This document shows, piece after piece, positions 1-8,695 of a stretch of DNA of 64,000 nt. Both the position numbers and the translations under genes were made by a program. The stretch is from positions 54,429 through 118,428 of the forward strand of contig CALQJI020000005.1 in the NCBI GenBank assembly GCA_943330855.2, read 5' to 3'. Below the pieces are notes generated by a model that was not told the DNA's origin, ran no database searches, and saw only the letters and a program-made list of their open reading frames with translations. This DNA is from Klebsiella pneumoniae. Lineage in GTDB: Bacteria; Verrucomicrobiota; Verrucomicrobiia; Limisphaerales; SXTU01. Every line of letters begins with the position of its first letter. Position 1 is the first letter of the stretch.

Positions 1-1
1 C

Positions 2-1366
2 TGGGAGCGCGACTCGAAGCGCTTCACTTTCTCCTACAACCAGCGCGGTCATCAGGTCTTCCGGGTCATCGCCGTGGAGGCGGCGAGCGGTGCGGCTCAG
101 GCTATCGTGAACGAGGAGTGCCAGACGTTCTTCTGCTACAGCAGCAAACAGTTTCAGCACTGGCTGGAGGACACGCGCGAGCTGGTCTGGATGTCCGAGC
201 GTGATGGCTGGAATCACCTCTGGCTCTACGACGCCGCGACGGGACAGGTGAAGAATCAGGTCACGCGCGGCGCGTGGGCCGTGCGCGGGGTGGACAAGGT
301 GGACGAACAGGCGCGGCAGATTTGGTTCCGTGCCGGGGGCATCCGTCCCGGGCAGGACCCGTATCACGTCCACCATTGCCGCGTGAACTTCGATGGCACC
401 GGGCTGGTTATCCTCACGGAGGGAGACGGCTCGCACACCATCGAATGGTCGCCCGACCGGAAGTTCTTTGTGGATACGTGGTCGCGCACGGACCTGCCGC
501 CAGTGAACGAGTTGCGCCGCGCCGACGGCACGCGGGTGTGCGACTTGGAGCGCGCGGATGGGCAGGCGTTGCTCGCGACCGGCTGGCGCGCCCCGGAGCG
601 TTTCGTGGCGCAGGGCCGCGATGGCACGACGGACATCCACGGCGTCATCTATCGGCCGACGGGCTTTGACCCGGCGAAGAAGTATCCCGTCATCGAATAC
701 ATCTACGCCGGCCCGCACAGCGCGTTCGTGCCGAAGGCGTTTGGGGCGATGCCCGGCGGCTGGGTGCGCGAGATGGCGGAGCTGGGCTTCATCGTCGTGC
801 AATGCGACGGCATGGGGACGAGCCATCGCTCGAAGGCGTTTCATGATGTGTGCTGGCAGAACCTCGGTGACTCCGGCTTTCCCGACCGCATCGCGTGGCT
901 GAAGGCGGCCGCTGCGAAGCATCCCGAACTGGACCTGACGCGCGTGGGCATTTACGGCGGCAGTGCGGGCGGCCAGAGCAGCACGCGCGCGCTGCTGGCG
1001 CACGGGGATTTTTACAAGGTGGCCGTGTCCGACTGCGGCTGCCACGACAACCGCATGGACAAGATTTGGTGGAACGAGCAGTGGATGGGCTGGCCGGTGG
1101 GCCCGCACTACGCGGAGCAGTCCAACGTGACGCAGGCGAAGCAGCTCGTGGGCAAGCTCATGCTCGTGGTGGGCGAGCTGGACAAGAACGTGGACCCGGC
1201 CAGCACGATGCAAGTCGCCAACGCACTTCAAAAGGCGGACAAGGATTTCGAGCTGCTCGTCATGACCGGCGCGGGGCACGGCGCGGCGGAGTCGCCCTAC
1301 GGACGGCGGCGGCGCGCGGAGTTTTTTATGCGGCACCTGCTGGGCGCAGCGCCACGGACGCGATGA
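2..1366 (+). CDS. S9 family peptidase (dipeptidyl peptidase IV-like), 5' truncated by window edge
   Basis: Serine exopeptidase of the prolyl oligopeptidase (S9) clan, expected to release dipeptides from peptide N-termini, probably outside the cytoplasm. The frame is open to the left edge of the window, so the GTG at 74 is not a true start. The visible part covers the last blades of the DPP-IV beta-propeller ([15 protein letters not shown]), followed by the alpha/beta-hydrolase domain from about nt 640. The nucleophile serine is in GIYGGSAGG (nt about 945-970), the Asp is probably in GELDKNVDP (about 1170) and the His is in [10 protein letters not shown] (about 1265). All three triad elements are present, so the visible catalytic half looks intact. 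The gene is followed by a 150-bp palindromic element and the sensory locus, with no sign of co-transcription. Family assignment is firm; the substrate is unknown. Confidence 0.9.
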   Translation, partial: WERDSKRFTFSYNQRGHQVFRVIAVEAASGAAQAIVNEECQTFFCYSSKQFQHWLEDTRELVWMSERDGWNHLWLYDAATGQVKNQVTRGAWAVRGVDKVDEQARQIWFRAGGIRPGQDPYHVHHCRVNFDGTGLVILTEGDGSHTIEWSPDRKFFVDTWSRTDLPPVNELRRADGTRVCDLERADGQALLATGWRAPERFVAQGRDGTTDIHGVIYRPTGFDPAKKYPVIEYIYAGPHSAFVPKAFGAMPGGWVREMAELGFIVVQCDGMGTSHRSKAFHDVCWQNLGDSGFPDRIAWLKAAAAKHPELDLTRVGIYGGSAGGQSSTRALLAHGDFYKVAVSDCGCHDNRMDKIWWNEQWMGWPVGPHYAEQSNVTQAKQLVGKLMLVVGELDKNVDPASTMQVANALQKADKDFELLVMTGAGHGAAESPYGRRRRAEFFMRHLLGAAPRTR

Positions 1367-1393
1367 TTTGAGACGCGTCAGCCGGAAACATTC

Positions 1394-1535
1394 TTTAGCC
1401 ACGGATGAAACACGGATGGGGACAAGTCGAACGCTTCCTGCGAGGGCAGTGAACGCGCCCCCAAGGGGTGGTGAGGAGCACAGCAGCACAGCGGTAATAA
1501 TTTTGCCCACTGTTCCGTGTTCCATCCGCGGCTCA
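1394..1535. repeat. palindromic MITE-like element, copy 1 (CCACGGATGAAACACGGAT ends)
   Basis: The left end reads TTAGCCACGGATGAAACACG and the right end is its imperfect reverse complement (TCCGTGTTCCATCCGCGGCT). The same terminal motif brackets 18499-18658 and 49000-49142. The element overlaps a possible upstream ATG at 1517 of the next gene, which argues that this ATG is not the real start. Confidence 0.7.
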
Positions 1536-1600
1536 ACTGCCTGGGCGATGTGTCAGTCGGCGGGATTGCTATCGGCGACTCGCATGAGCAAAGTCAGCTT

Positions 1601-4513
1601 ATGTCATCCAAAAAGGGTCTCATCCGCTCGAAACCAGCCCTAGCCACCGCACCCACGCCGAAGCCATCGCGCGACCTGAAACCCGCCGCGGCCAAACCGC
1701 CCGCACCAGCCCCCGCCGCGCCAGCCCCCGCCGCGCCGGCCCGGCTCCCGCGGGCCGAACGCGAGCGCGGCTTCCCCATCGTCGGCATCGGAGCTTCGGC
1801 GGGTGGGCTGGAGGCGCTCGACGAGTTGTTCGCGCAGATGCCGACGGATACCGGCATGGCCTTCGTCGTCATCACCCACCAGCATCCCGGGCACACCAGC
1901 CTCCTGCCGGAACTGCTGGGCAAGATCACCGGCATCAAGGTGCTGGCCGCGGCGGACGGGATGCGGGTCGAGCCGAACCACGTCTATGTCAGCCCGCCGG
2001 GCGGCTCCCTCGCCATTCTCGGCGGCACGCTGCACCGGATGGAGGTGGAGAAAAAGGAGGCCCCGCACCTGCCCATTGATTACTTCCTGCGCTCGCTGGC
2101 GGCGGACCAGAGCGACCGGGCCATCTGCATCATCCTCTCCGGCACGGGGACCGACGGCACGCTCGGCTTGAAGGCCATCAAGGGCGAGTCGGGCATGGTG
2201 ATGGTGCAGCAGGTCCAGTCGGCCAAATACAGCGGCATGCCCAGCAGCGCGGTCGCCACGGGGCTCGCGGATTTCGTGCTGCCGGCGGAAGCGATGCCCA
2301 AGCAACTCATCGCCTACGCGCGCGGGCCGTATCTCGCGCAGCCGCCCATCGAGGAGGATTCCGCCCCTTTGCCGGAGCCGATGCAGAAGATTTTCGTCCT
2401 CCTGCGCTCGCGCACGGGCCACGACTTCTCCTGCTACAAGCCCAACACCATCCGGCGGCGCATCGAGCGGCGGATGAACCTCCACCAGATCAAAGGCCCG
2501 GGGCAGTATGTCCAATACCTCCAGGAGAACCCGCACGAGATCGACATCCTGTTCAAGGAGTTGCTCATCAGCGTGACGAACTTCTTCCGTGACCCGGAGG
2601 CCTTCGAGTCGCTGGCGAAAGTGGCCCTGCCGGCCCTGCTGGAGGCGCGCCCGGCGAATCACGCCTTCCGGGTCTGGGTGCCCGGCTGCGCCAGCGGCGA
2701 GGAGGTCTTCTCGCTCGCCATCCTGCTGCGCGAGGCGATGGAGACCGCGCAGCGCCACGGCGAGGTGCAGGTCTTCGGCACCGACCTCGACAGCGAAGCC
2801 ATCGAGGCCGCGCGCAATGGCCACTACCCGGAAGGCATCTCCAGCGATGTCTCCCGGCCGCGCTTGGAACGCAACTTCACCTGCAACGACGGCACGTATC
2901 GCATCCGCAAGGAGGTCCGCGAGATGACCGTCTTCGCCGTGCAAAACGTCATCAAGGACCCGCCCTTCACCAAGCTCGACCTCATCGCCTGCCGCAACCT
3001 GCTCATCTACCTCAACGCCGACCTGCAACGCCGGCTGCTGCCCATCTTCCATTACGCGCTCAAGCCCGGCGGCCTGCTCTTCCTCGGCTCCTCGGAGACC
3101 ATTGGCGGCTTCGGCGACTTGTTCGAGGTGGTGGACAAGAAGTGGAAGATTTTCCGCCGCAAGGAGACCGTGCCGAACGCGCAGCCCTTCCTCGGGTTCC
3201 CAACGCCGCCGCGCTTGGCGGAGCACGAGGCGCGGGTGTCCCTGCCCTCTGCCCCCGTGAAGGAGTCGAACCTCAACACGCAGATGGACCGGCTGCTGCT
3301 CGCGCAGTTCGCCCCCGCCAGCGTGGTCGTCAGCGAGCGGGGCGACGTGGTCTATATCCACGGCCGCACCGGTTATTTCCTCGAGCCCGCCACCGGGCGG
3401 CCCCGCTTGAACATCCTCGATATGGCGCGCGAGGGTCTGCAAGTCCACCTCGCCTCCGCGCTCCGGCAGGCGGTCACGCAGACCACCGCCGTCACACGCG
3501 AAGACCTCCGGGTGAAGACCAACGGCGACTACTCCCAAGTGGACCTCACCGTCGCCCAGCTCCTGGAGCCAGAGAGCCTGCGCGGCTTGTTCCTCGTCAC
3601 CTTCCGCCTGCGTCCCCCCGTCCCGAAAACCGCCCCGGGGAAAGGCCGTGCGCCGGGCAAACGCCAGGAGAGCCACAGTCAGGACCTCGAACGCGAACTG
3701 CGCAGCACCCGGGAATCCCTGCAAACCAGCATCGAGGAACTGGAGACCGCGAACGAGGAGCTCAAGTCCACCAACGAGGAACTCCAATCCACCAACGAAG
3801 AACTCCAGAGCACCAACGAGGAAATGGAGACCTCGAAGGAGGAGATGCAGTCCCTCAACGAGGAACTGACCACCCTCAACGCCGAGATGCAGTCGAAGGT
3901 CGAGGACTTGTCCGACACCAACGACGACATGCAGAACCTGCTCAACAGCACCGAGGTCGCCACCGTCTTCCTCGATCGCGACCTGAACATCAGACGCTAC
4001 ACCGAGCAGGCCCGACAGTTGATCAACCTCATCCCGACCGACGTGGGCCGGCCGCTCGCGGATCTGGTCTCGAACCTGGCCTACGAGGTCCCTGTCGCCG
4101 ACTGCCGGGAAGTGCTCCGCACCCTCGTCTTCAAGTTCACCGAGGTGCGAACCAAGGAGGGCCGCTGGTATCTCATGCGCGTCATGCCCTACCGCACCGC
4201 CGAGAACGTCATCGATGGCGTGGTCATCACCTTCGTGGACATCAACCAGGTCAAGGCGGCGCAGAAGTCGCTGCATCGCATGACGAAGGTGTTCCTCGAA
4301 GGCATCGAGCCGCCCATGATGATCGTGGACCTGGCCGGGTGCGTCCTTGACTTGAATCTCGAAGCCGAGCGCACCTACGGCTGGACGCGAAAGGAAATAA
4401 TCGGCCAGCCTTTGCAACTCATCGTGCCCAAAGCCGAGAGAAAACCCACCGCCAGCGCCCTCGCGAGCTGCCGCACCGGCAAGACCCTCGCAATGTCGCA
4501 GGGGTGCGCGTGA
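1601..4513 (+). CDS. CheB-CheR fusion protein with coiled coil and PAS domains; 3' end frameshifted
   Basis: Hybrid chemosensory-type protein of about 970 residues. Order of domains: a Pro/Ala-rich leader; a CheB methylesterase domain (about 58-245) with GIGASAGG (catalytic Ser), THQHPGH (His) and SGTGTDGT (Asp); a CheR methyltransferase (about 260-520) with PGCASGEEV, FGTDLDSEA and ACRNLLIYL; a Glu/Asn-rich coiled coil (about 690-780) built from TNEELQS repeats; one PAS domain; and the start of a second PAS. The ATG at 1601 was preferred over 1517 because 1517 lies in a palindromic repeat and gives a non-conserved leader. The frame stops at 4513 inside the second PAS domain. The missing conserved end is read in another frame just downstream, so the gene carries a one-base frameshift or a sequencing error near 4490. 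A kinase follows at once, suggesting a joint signalling locus. Confidence 0.88.
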   Translation: MSSKKGLIRSKPALATAPTPKPSRDLKPAAAKPPAPAPAAPAPAAPARLPRAERERGFPIVGIGASAGGLEALDELFAQMPTDTGMAFVVITHQHPGHTSLLPELLGKITGIKVLAAADGMRVEPNHVYVSPPGGSLAILGGTLHRMEVEKKEAPHLPIDYFLRSLAADQSDRAICIILSGTGTDGTLGLKAIKGESGMVMVQQVQSAKYSGMPSSAVATGLADFVLPAEAMPKQLIAYARGPYLAQPPIEEDSAPLPEPMQKIFVLLRSRTGHDFSCYKPNTIRRRIERRMNLHQIKGPGQYVQYLQENPHEIDILFKELLISVTNFFRDPEAFESLAKVALPALLEARPANHAFRVWVPGCASGEEVFSLAILLREAMETAQRHGEVQVFGTDLDSEAIEAARNGHYPEGISSDVSRPRLERNFTCNDGTYRIRKEVREMTVFAVQNVIKDPPFTKLDLIACRNLLIYLNADLQRRLLPIFHYALKPGGLLFLGSSETIGGFGDLFEVVDKKWKIFRRKETVPNAQPFLGFPTPPRLAEHEARVSLPSAPVKESNLNTQMDRLLLAQFAPASVVVSERGDVVYIHGRTGYFLEPATGRPRLNILDMAREGLQVHLASALRQAVTQTTAVTREDLRVKTNGDYSQVDLTVAQLLEPESLRGLFLVTFRLRPPVPKTAPGKGRAPGKRQESHSQDLERELRSTRESLQTSIEELETANEELKSTNEELQSTNEELQSTNEEMETSKEEMQSLNEELTTLNAEMQSKVEDLSDTNDDMQNLLNSTEVATVFLDRDLNIRRYTEQARQLINLIPTDVGRPLADLVSNLAYEVPVADCREVLRTLVFKFTEVRTKEGRWYLMRVMPYRTAENVIDGVVITFVDINQVKAAQKSLHRMTKVFLEGIEPPMMIVDLAGCVLDLNLEAERTYGWTRKEIIGQPLQLIVPKAERKPTASALASCRTGKTLAMSQGCA

Positions 4514-4620
4514 CCAAAGCGGGCCGCGAGCTGCCCGACACGTTCACGTTCACACTGTTGACCGACGATCACGGCCAACCGGATGCCATCTGCATCGTCG
4601 CCAAACACGCCGCCGCCTGA
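4490..4620 (+). pseudogene. displaced C-terminal end of the CheB-CheR-PAS protein (frameshift)
   Basis: Directly after the premature stop, a shifted frame reads RNVAGVRVTKAGRELPDT and ends ICIVAKHAAA at a TGA (4618-4620). This matches the usual end of such a PAS domain (RNVEGVRVTK type). The upstream frame reads KTLAMSQGCA over the same bases. Joining the two needs one added base near 4491-4493. The restored gene would end 4 nt before the ATG of the kinase at 4625, which is normal operon spacing and supports this reading. Confidence 0.8.
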
Positions 4621-4624
4621 AGCC

Positions 4625-6103
4625 ATGCCCAAGCCCCGCCCCCAGTCAGCCAAACCAACCGCCCCCGTAGCAGCGACGCCTCGTCGCCCGGGCCGGACCC
4701 ACGCGCGGCTGGCCCCCACGCCCAGCCTGCGCGAGCGGGCCGAGGCGACCCTGACTCCTTCGCCCACGGCCCCCGCCCCACGGTCCCCGGCGGAAACCCA
4801 GCGGCTCGTCCACGAGCTCCAAGTGCATCACATCGAGCTGGAGATGCAGAACGAGGAGCTGCGCCGCGCGCAGGCGGAGCTGGGCGAATCCCGCGACCGC
4901 TTCCATCAGCTCTACGACTTCGCGCCTGTCGGCTACGTGACGCTCGCTCCCGACGGCTCCGTGCGGGAGGCGAACCACACGCTCACCACGCTGCTCGGCA
5001 TCCCGCGGGGTAAACTCGTCGGCCGCAAATTCACCGCCTTCGTCCCGCCCCAAGCGCAGGACGCGCTCTACCTGCACCTGCGGGCCGCGCTCGACCACGA
5101 GGTGAAGCAGGCGTGCGAGCTCAACCTGCGCCGGGCGGACCGAACGACCTTCGCCGCGCGGCTGGAAACCGTTGTCCTCCAGGACACCGTTTCGGGTGTC
5201 CGATACCATTTGATCGCGGTCACCGACATCACCGAGCGCCAGCAAGCCGAGGCCCAACGCCGCCAGTTCAACACCGAACTCGAGCAGCGCGTGACCGAGC
5301 GCACGCGGGAATTACGGGCCGCCGTCACTGAACTGGAACAGGAAATAGCCAAGCACAAGCGGCGGGAGCTGGAAATCCTGGACATCAGCGAGCGCGAGCA
5401 GCGGAAGTTCGGCTTCGACCTGCACGACGGCCTGGGCCAGGAGCTGACCGGCCTGAGCATGTTGAGCCACGCCTTGGGGGAGGATTTGCAAGGCCACGCC
5501 CCCGCCCTGACCCAGCACGCCCGCCGGCTGAGCCAAGGGTTGTCCTTGGCGGTGACGCACGCGCGGCAACTCTCGCACGGCCTCGCGCCGGTGGCGTTGC
5601 AGGGCGAAGGGTTGATGCACGGCTTGCAGGAATTGGCCGCCAACACGAGCCAGCGTGCGGGCGTGACCTGCCGGTTCCGCTGCACCCCGCCGGTGCAGAT
5701 CCAGGACATGAAGACGGCGACGAACCTGTATCGCATCGCGCAGGAGGCGGTGAACAACGCCTTGAAGCACGGCCGGGCCAAGCGGATTGACCTCCGCCTG
5801 ACCGAGCGGGCGGACCAAGTGGAGTTGAGCGTGGCGAACAATGGCCGCCCCCTGCCGCCGGCCCCGAGCGCGAACCGGGGCATCGGCCTGCACGTCATGC
5901 GCTACCGCGCGGAGACGGTTGGGGCACGCCTGACCATCAAGTCCGGCAAAGACAAGGGCGTGCGCGTCACCTGCATTTTACCAAGGAAAAAACAGGAGAA
6001 CATGACTAGCCCGGCCCGCGCGGAAGCGGCGCATCCTGCTCGTGGACGATCATCCCATGACGCGCGAGGGCCTCGCCCTCAACATCGGTCGGCGGCCCAG
6101 TAG
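4625..6103 (+). CDS. PAS-domain sensor histidine kinase, NarL-type (HisKA_3)
   Basis: Soluble sensor kinase of about 490 residues. A Pro-rich leader is followed by a short coiled coil (HELQVHHIELEMQNEELRR), one PAS domain (about 88-205) and a linker helix. The HisKA_3 dimerisation/phosphotransfer domain carries the phospho-accepting His in FDLHDGLGQ (about residue 265), and the HATPase domain has an N-box EAVNNALKHG and a G-box NRGIGLHVM. No transmembrane segment is seen, so it probably senses a cytoplasmic signal or works with the CheB-CheR protein before it. The ATG at 4625 was chosen because it follows the restored end of that gene. The last 30-40 residues (after LPRKK) are Arg/Ala-rich and lie over a response-regulator start in another frame. 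They are probably read-through past a lost stop rather than native sequence. Confidence 0.85.
   Translation: MPKPRPQSAKPTAPVAATPRRPGRTHARLAPTPSLRERAEATLTPSPTAPAPRSPAETQRLVHELQVHHIELEMQNEELRRAQAELGESRDRFHQLYDFAPVGYVTLAPDGSVREANHTLTTLLGIPRGKLVGRKFTAFVPPQAQDALYLHLRAALDHEVKQACELNLRRADRTTFAARLETVVLQDTVSGVRYHLIAVTDITERQQAEAQRRQFNTELEQRVTERTRELRAAVTELEQEIAKHKRRELEILDISEREQRKFGFDLHDGLGQELTGLSMLSHALGEDLQGHAPALTQHARRLSQGLSLAVTHARQLSHGLAPVALQGEGLMHGLQELAANTSQRAGVTCRFRCTPPVQIQDMKTATNLYRIAQEAVNNALKHGRAKRIDLRLTERADQVELSVANNGRPLPPAPSANRGIGLHVMRYRAETVGARLTIKSGKDKGVRVTCILPRKKQENMTSPARAEAAHPARGRSSHDARGPRPQHRSAAQ
6002..6098 (+). pseudogene. truncated NarL-family response regulator (5' stub)
   Basis: From nt 6024 a frame different from that of the kinase reads KRRILLVDDHPMTREG then LALNIGRRP. 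This is the unmistakable first strand and acidic pocket (DD) of a receiver domain of the kind partnered with HisKA_3 kinases. Homology stops near 6095, before the phospho-acceptor Asp and the whole HTH domain. A good Shine-Dalgarno (AGGAG, 5994-5998) precedes the ATG at 6002, but that ATG is in the kinase frame. An indel between 6002 and 6024 must therefore also be assumed. The stub cannot make a working regulator. Confidence 0.75.
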
Positions 6104-6205
6104 GTGGTGTGGAGCAACGCGGTCACTGCGGTCAGATCGAGTCGCTGGGTTTCGTCAGTGAGGGAGTAACCACCGTGTTGCCAGTGCCTGGCGGGAGCGG
6201 AGGGA
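6103..6205 (-). pseudogene. possible truncated GNAT acetyltransferase (5' stub)
   Basis: On the minus strand, reading leftwards from about 6205, the peptide HGGYSLTDETQRLDL followed by TAVTALLHTTYWAADR is seen, then a stop inside the response-regulator stub. It resembles the first helix of GNAT N-acetyltransferases of the type xYSISTDxxRLDLxxVHxFLxxSYWA. No good start codon is present and nothing of the acetyl-CoA binding core remains. The identification rests on a short stretch and is tentative. Confidence 0.4.
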
Positions 6206-6347
6206 AGCGGAGGCGGGGGCGGGAGACGAGAGTAGGAGCGCGTGGGGTTTCGTTCATCGGGAGGGGGACTCAACGGGGAAGCCCGCTCCACGCCGCCGGC
6301 CAATCTCACCAACGTCGCCGCCCGCTCCGTCGGCACCTACCACCCCC

Positions 6348-6420
6348 ACGTAGTCGCAGGCTTCAGCCTGCGCATCAGAGCCCCCACGACCGCAGCGCAA
6401 CCTGAAAGTTGCGACTACGG
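6348..6420. repeat. 72/73-bp palindromic element, intergenic copy
   Basis: It begins ACGTAGTCGCAGGCTTCAGC, contains the hairpin CAGGCTTCAGCCTG and ends GCAACCTGAAAGTTGCGACT plus ACGG. The two ends (CGTAGTCGCA and TGCGACTACG) are reverse complements. The same element occurs at 13615-13686 and 14853-14924, both inside genes. Confidence 0.85.
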
Positions 6421-6580
6421 GGACGCGGACGTCGGCGAGCTCAGGCCCGGACGCGGGCAGTTTCCCCGGCCGCTTCTACCGGGTGATGGAACGCTGACCC
6501 CATGGAACGAGCGTCCACATCCCGTCGGCCGACTTCCGGCCAGTCAGCGCCACCGCCTGCCAACCAGCGCGGCCTGCGTT

Positions 6581-6665
6581 CCTCCCTCTCCCTTCCTCGG
6601 AGGCGGGAGAGGGTTGGGGTGAGGGGTTGCGTGCGCGGCGTGACGTCCGGTTGGTATTCCTCCCG
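6581..6665. repeat. CCCTCTCCC-type dispersed repeat, copy 1
   Basis: It carries CCCTCTCCCTTCCTCGGAGG, then GGGTTGGGGTGAGGGG, and ends near CCGGTTGGTATTCC. Related copies with the same order of blocks lie at about 26575-26740 and 50930-51080. Confidence 0.7.
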
Positions 6666-6774
6666 AGTTCCACCGTGTCGTGGGGTCAACCCAAAAACCG
6701 GAGCCAAGATTTTGAACCACGGAGGGAAGCCGACGCCCACGGATGCAACCGAAGGCCACGCGGGACGCGCTGGC

Positions 6775-7938
6775 CTACTCCAAAGCCTTCGCCACGGCGA
6801 GAGCGAGCTTCTGTCGGTAGTCGGGGCTGGCGAGAAGCTTGGCTTCGTTGCGGTCGGAGAGGTAGCCGGCTTCGATGAGGATGGCGGGGCGTTGCTGAGT
6901 TTTCAGCACGGCCATGAACCGAGCCCGCTGCACACCACGGTCGGGCATACCGACGTTTTGGAGCAAGGAGCGGTGGACGCGCATCGCAAGGTGAAGGCTC
7001 TGGAAGTCCTGCGAGTTGCCAGGCAACACAATGTTCGTCGGGTCGGCGTAGTTGCGCGTGAGCGTGGAGGTCATGCCAGCAGGGGTGAGGCAATACGTCT
7101 CCAGCCCAGCGGCACCGGCAGCGGCGGCGTTCAGGTGCAGGCTGATGAAGAGGTCGGCCTGCTGCTGCTCGGCGATGAGGACGCGCTCGGTCAACTCGAC
7201 GGTGCGGTCGGTGGTGCGGGTGAGCACGACCTTCCAGCCGCGCGCTTCGAGGAGCGGTTTGAGGCGCATGGCCCAGTCGAGCGTGTAGGTCTTCTCGAAT
7301 GAGTTACCGAGCACGCTCTTGGTGCCGACCTCGATGCCGCCGTGGCCGGGGTCCAGCACGATGACGCCGCGTCCACGCGCGACGGGGCGGTTCACTTGCA
7401 GGAGCGGGGCGAGGTTTTTGTCAGCGTCGAGACTGTGGATGAAAGGCACACCGTTGGTGGATGCCGGGGCGAAGCCGAGGTGGAACTTGTAGCCATTCCA
7501 ACTCGCGGCGCGCGTGCCGATGGTGAGCTGGAACGCACCGGCTGCGGACTTGATTTGGAACGCGGTGGCACTGACGCGCACGGGCGCGGGCAGGCCCATC
7601 TGCGCGGCCCAGGTCTGCAAGGGTATCCACTGCGGGCGGGCGGCTGGTTGGACGGGCGCCGGCACGGGCACTTGCTGAGGCACGGGCGCGATGACAAGCG
7701 GGGGCGGGGTGGGCGGCGGGCGGTAGATGGGGGGAACCGGCGGTTGCGTGACGATGCGGGGCTGTTGGTAAGGGGGCGGAGACGGTCGCTTCGTGCCAGT
7801 GGTTCCGGGCATGAGGCGAGGACTGGTCTCGGACGTTTTTTTTGCCGGCCCGCCGCAGCCGCAGAACGCAGCCGCCAATAGGATGGGCGCGCACGCGAGG
7901 AGCCGGCGAAGTGTGTGGACGGCAGTGGGCTGGTTCAC
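6775..7938 (-). CDS. N-acetylmuramoyl-L-alanine amidase (Amidase_3), lipoprotein
   Basis: Zinc amidase that cleaves the amide bond between MurNAc and the stem peptide of peptidoglycan, in daughter-cell separation or wall turnover. The GTG at 7938 gives a clean signal peptide ending in a lipobox (LAAAFC); a TTG at 7962 would add eight residues. A Pro-rich linker (about 45-95) joins the membrane anchor to a small N-terminal domain. The C-terminal Amidase_3 domain (about 200-387) has zinc ligands in VLDPGHGG (His), NSFEKTY (Glu) and SLHLNA (His), and the catalytic Glu in ILIEAGYLS. All key residues are present. The gene is separated from the divergently placed ubiX by about 150 bp. It is probably anchored to a membrane facing the periplasm. 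Substrate and regulation are not shown by the sequence. Confidence 0.92.
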   Translation of the reverse strand: MNQPTAVHTLRRLLACAPILLAAAFCGCGGPAKKTSETSPRLMPGTTGTKRPSPPPYQQPRIVTQPPVPPIYRPPPTPPPLVIAPVPQQVPVPAPVQPAARPQWIPLQTWAAQMGLPAPVRVSATAFQIKSAAGAFQLTIGTRAASWNGYKFHLGFAPASTNGVPFIHSLDADKNLAPLLQVNRPVARGRGVIVLDPGHGGIEVGTKSVLGNSFEKTYTLDWAMRLKPLLEARGWKVVLTRTTDRTVELTERVLIAEQQQADLFISLHLNAAAAGAAGLETYCLTPAGMTSTLTRNYADPTNIVLPGNSQDFQSLHLAMRVHRSLLQNVGMPDRGVQRARFMAVLKTQQRPAILIEAGYLSDRNEAKLLASPDYRQKLALAVAKALE

Positions 7939-8086
7939 AAAGGGAGTTAGATGGCTTTTCAAGCCACAGGCGGAAGGGCGCTCACCACAAGTTGCATTCC
8001 AGCAGTTTGCGAAGCAGCCAAGTTGAAGGCAACGCGATAATCGCGCGCCTTGCCGCTCGTCGCGCGCGCCGACATATTAACGGCCT

Positions 8087-8644
8087 TTGAGAATCGTCAT
8101 CGCCATCACGGGCGCGAGCGGGTCGCTCTACGCGCAGCGGTTACTGGATAACCTCGACGCCCGCGCGCACGAGGTCCACGTCGTCCTGAGCAACTACGCG
8201 CACGCGGTGCTCGCGGAGGAATTGCCCGGCGGGCTGCGGCTGCCGACGGGCGCGGTGCAGCACGGGCTGAAGAGCATGAACGTCCCGTTCGCCAGCGGCT
8301 CGAACCCGTTCGACGTGATGGTGGTCATCCCGTGCAGCATGGGCACGCTGGGCCGGATCGCGCACGGCATCAGTGACGACGTGCTGCTGCGCGCGGCGGA
8401 CGTGATGCTCAAGGAACGCAAGAAGCTCATCCTCGTGCCGCGCGAGACGCCGCTGAGTTTGGTTCACTTGAAGAACCTTGAACTACTGTTCCTCGCGGGT
8501 GCGACCATCCTGCCGGCAAATCCGTCTTTCTACACGCGTCCGCAAACGGTGGAACAAGTGGTGGATACGGTCGTGGCACGCGTGCTGGACCATATGGGAT
8601 TGCCACAGCAGCTCGTGGCGCGCTGGCAGGCGGAGCGGGACTGA
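8087..8644 (+). CDS. ubiX: UbiX-type flavin prenyltransferase
   Basis: Makes prenylated FMN from FMN and dimethylallyl phosphate, the cofactor of UbiD-type decarboxylases. Length 185 residues, normal for the family. Seen: N-terminal AITGASGSLYAQRLL (FMN/phosphate loop), VVIPCSMGTLGRIAHGISDD (the conserved CSM and SDDL-like motifs) and the C-terminal VPRETPLSLVHLKN with the RETP signature of the phosphate pocket. The start is TTG at 8087, because the conserved strand MRIVIAITG begins there and no ATG lies near. No ubiD partner is present in the window, so the user of the cofactor lies elsewhere. The gene stands alone; the neighbour to the right is convergent. Confidence 0.93.
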   Translation: MRIVIAITGASGSLYAQRLLDNLDARAHEVHVVLSNYAHAVLAEELPGGLRLPTGAVQHGLKSMNVPFASGSNPFDVMVVIPCSMGTLGRIAHGISDDVLLRAADVMLKERKKLILVPRETPLSLVHLKNLELLFLAGATILPANPSFYTRPQTVEQVVDTVVARVLDHMGLPQQLVARWQAERD

Positions 8645-8695
8645 CGAGGGCGGGGAGGTATCGAAACGCGCAAAGCGGGCCTCGTCCACGACGAT

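Larger units (their letters stand above)
6206..6774. other. non-coding gap with repeat elements
   Basis: No convincing gene was found. The stretch holds a 73-bp copy of the palindromic AGFSLR element (6348-6420), a CCCTCTCCC-type repeat (6581-6665), and sequence resembling the CCACGGATG repeat family (about 6710-6750). It looks like a decayed region between the sensory locus and the amidase gene. Confidence 0.6.

Noticed and set aside
1517..1600. Upstream ATG at 1517 as start of the CheB-CheR protein
   Set aside because: It falls in the palindromic element 1394-1535, and the added 28 residues show no similarity to the family.
1640..4417. 925-codon frame antisense to the CheB-CheR-PAS gene
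   Set aside because: The plus strand carries clear CheB, CheR and PAS motifs over the same bases; the antisense product shows only low-complexity Gly/Glu/Val stretches.
7842..8090. Small plus-strand frame before ubiX
   Set aside because: It overlaps the lipoprotein signal of the amidase gene on the other strand, has Arg-rich composition and shows no similarity or ribosome binding site.
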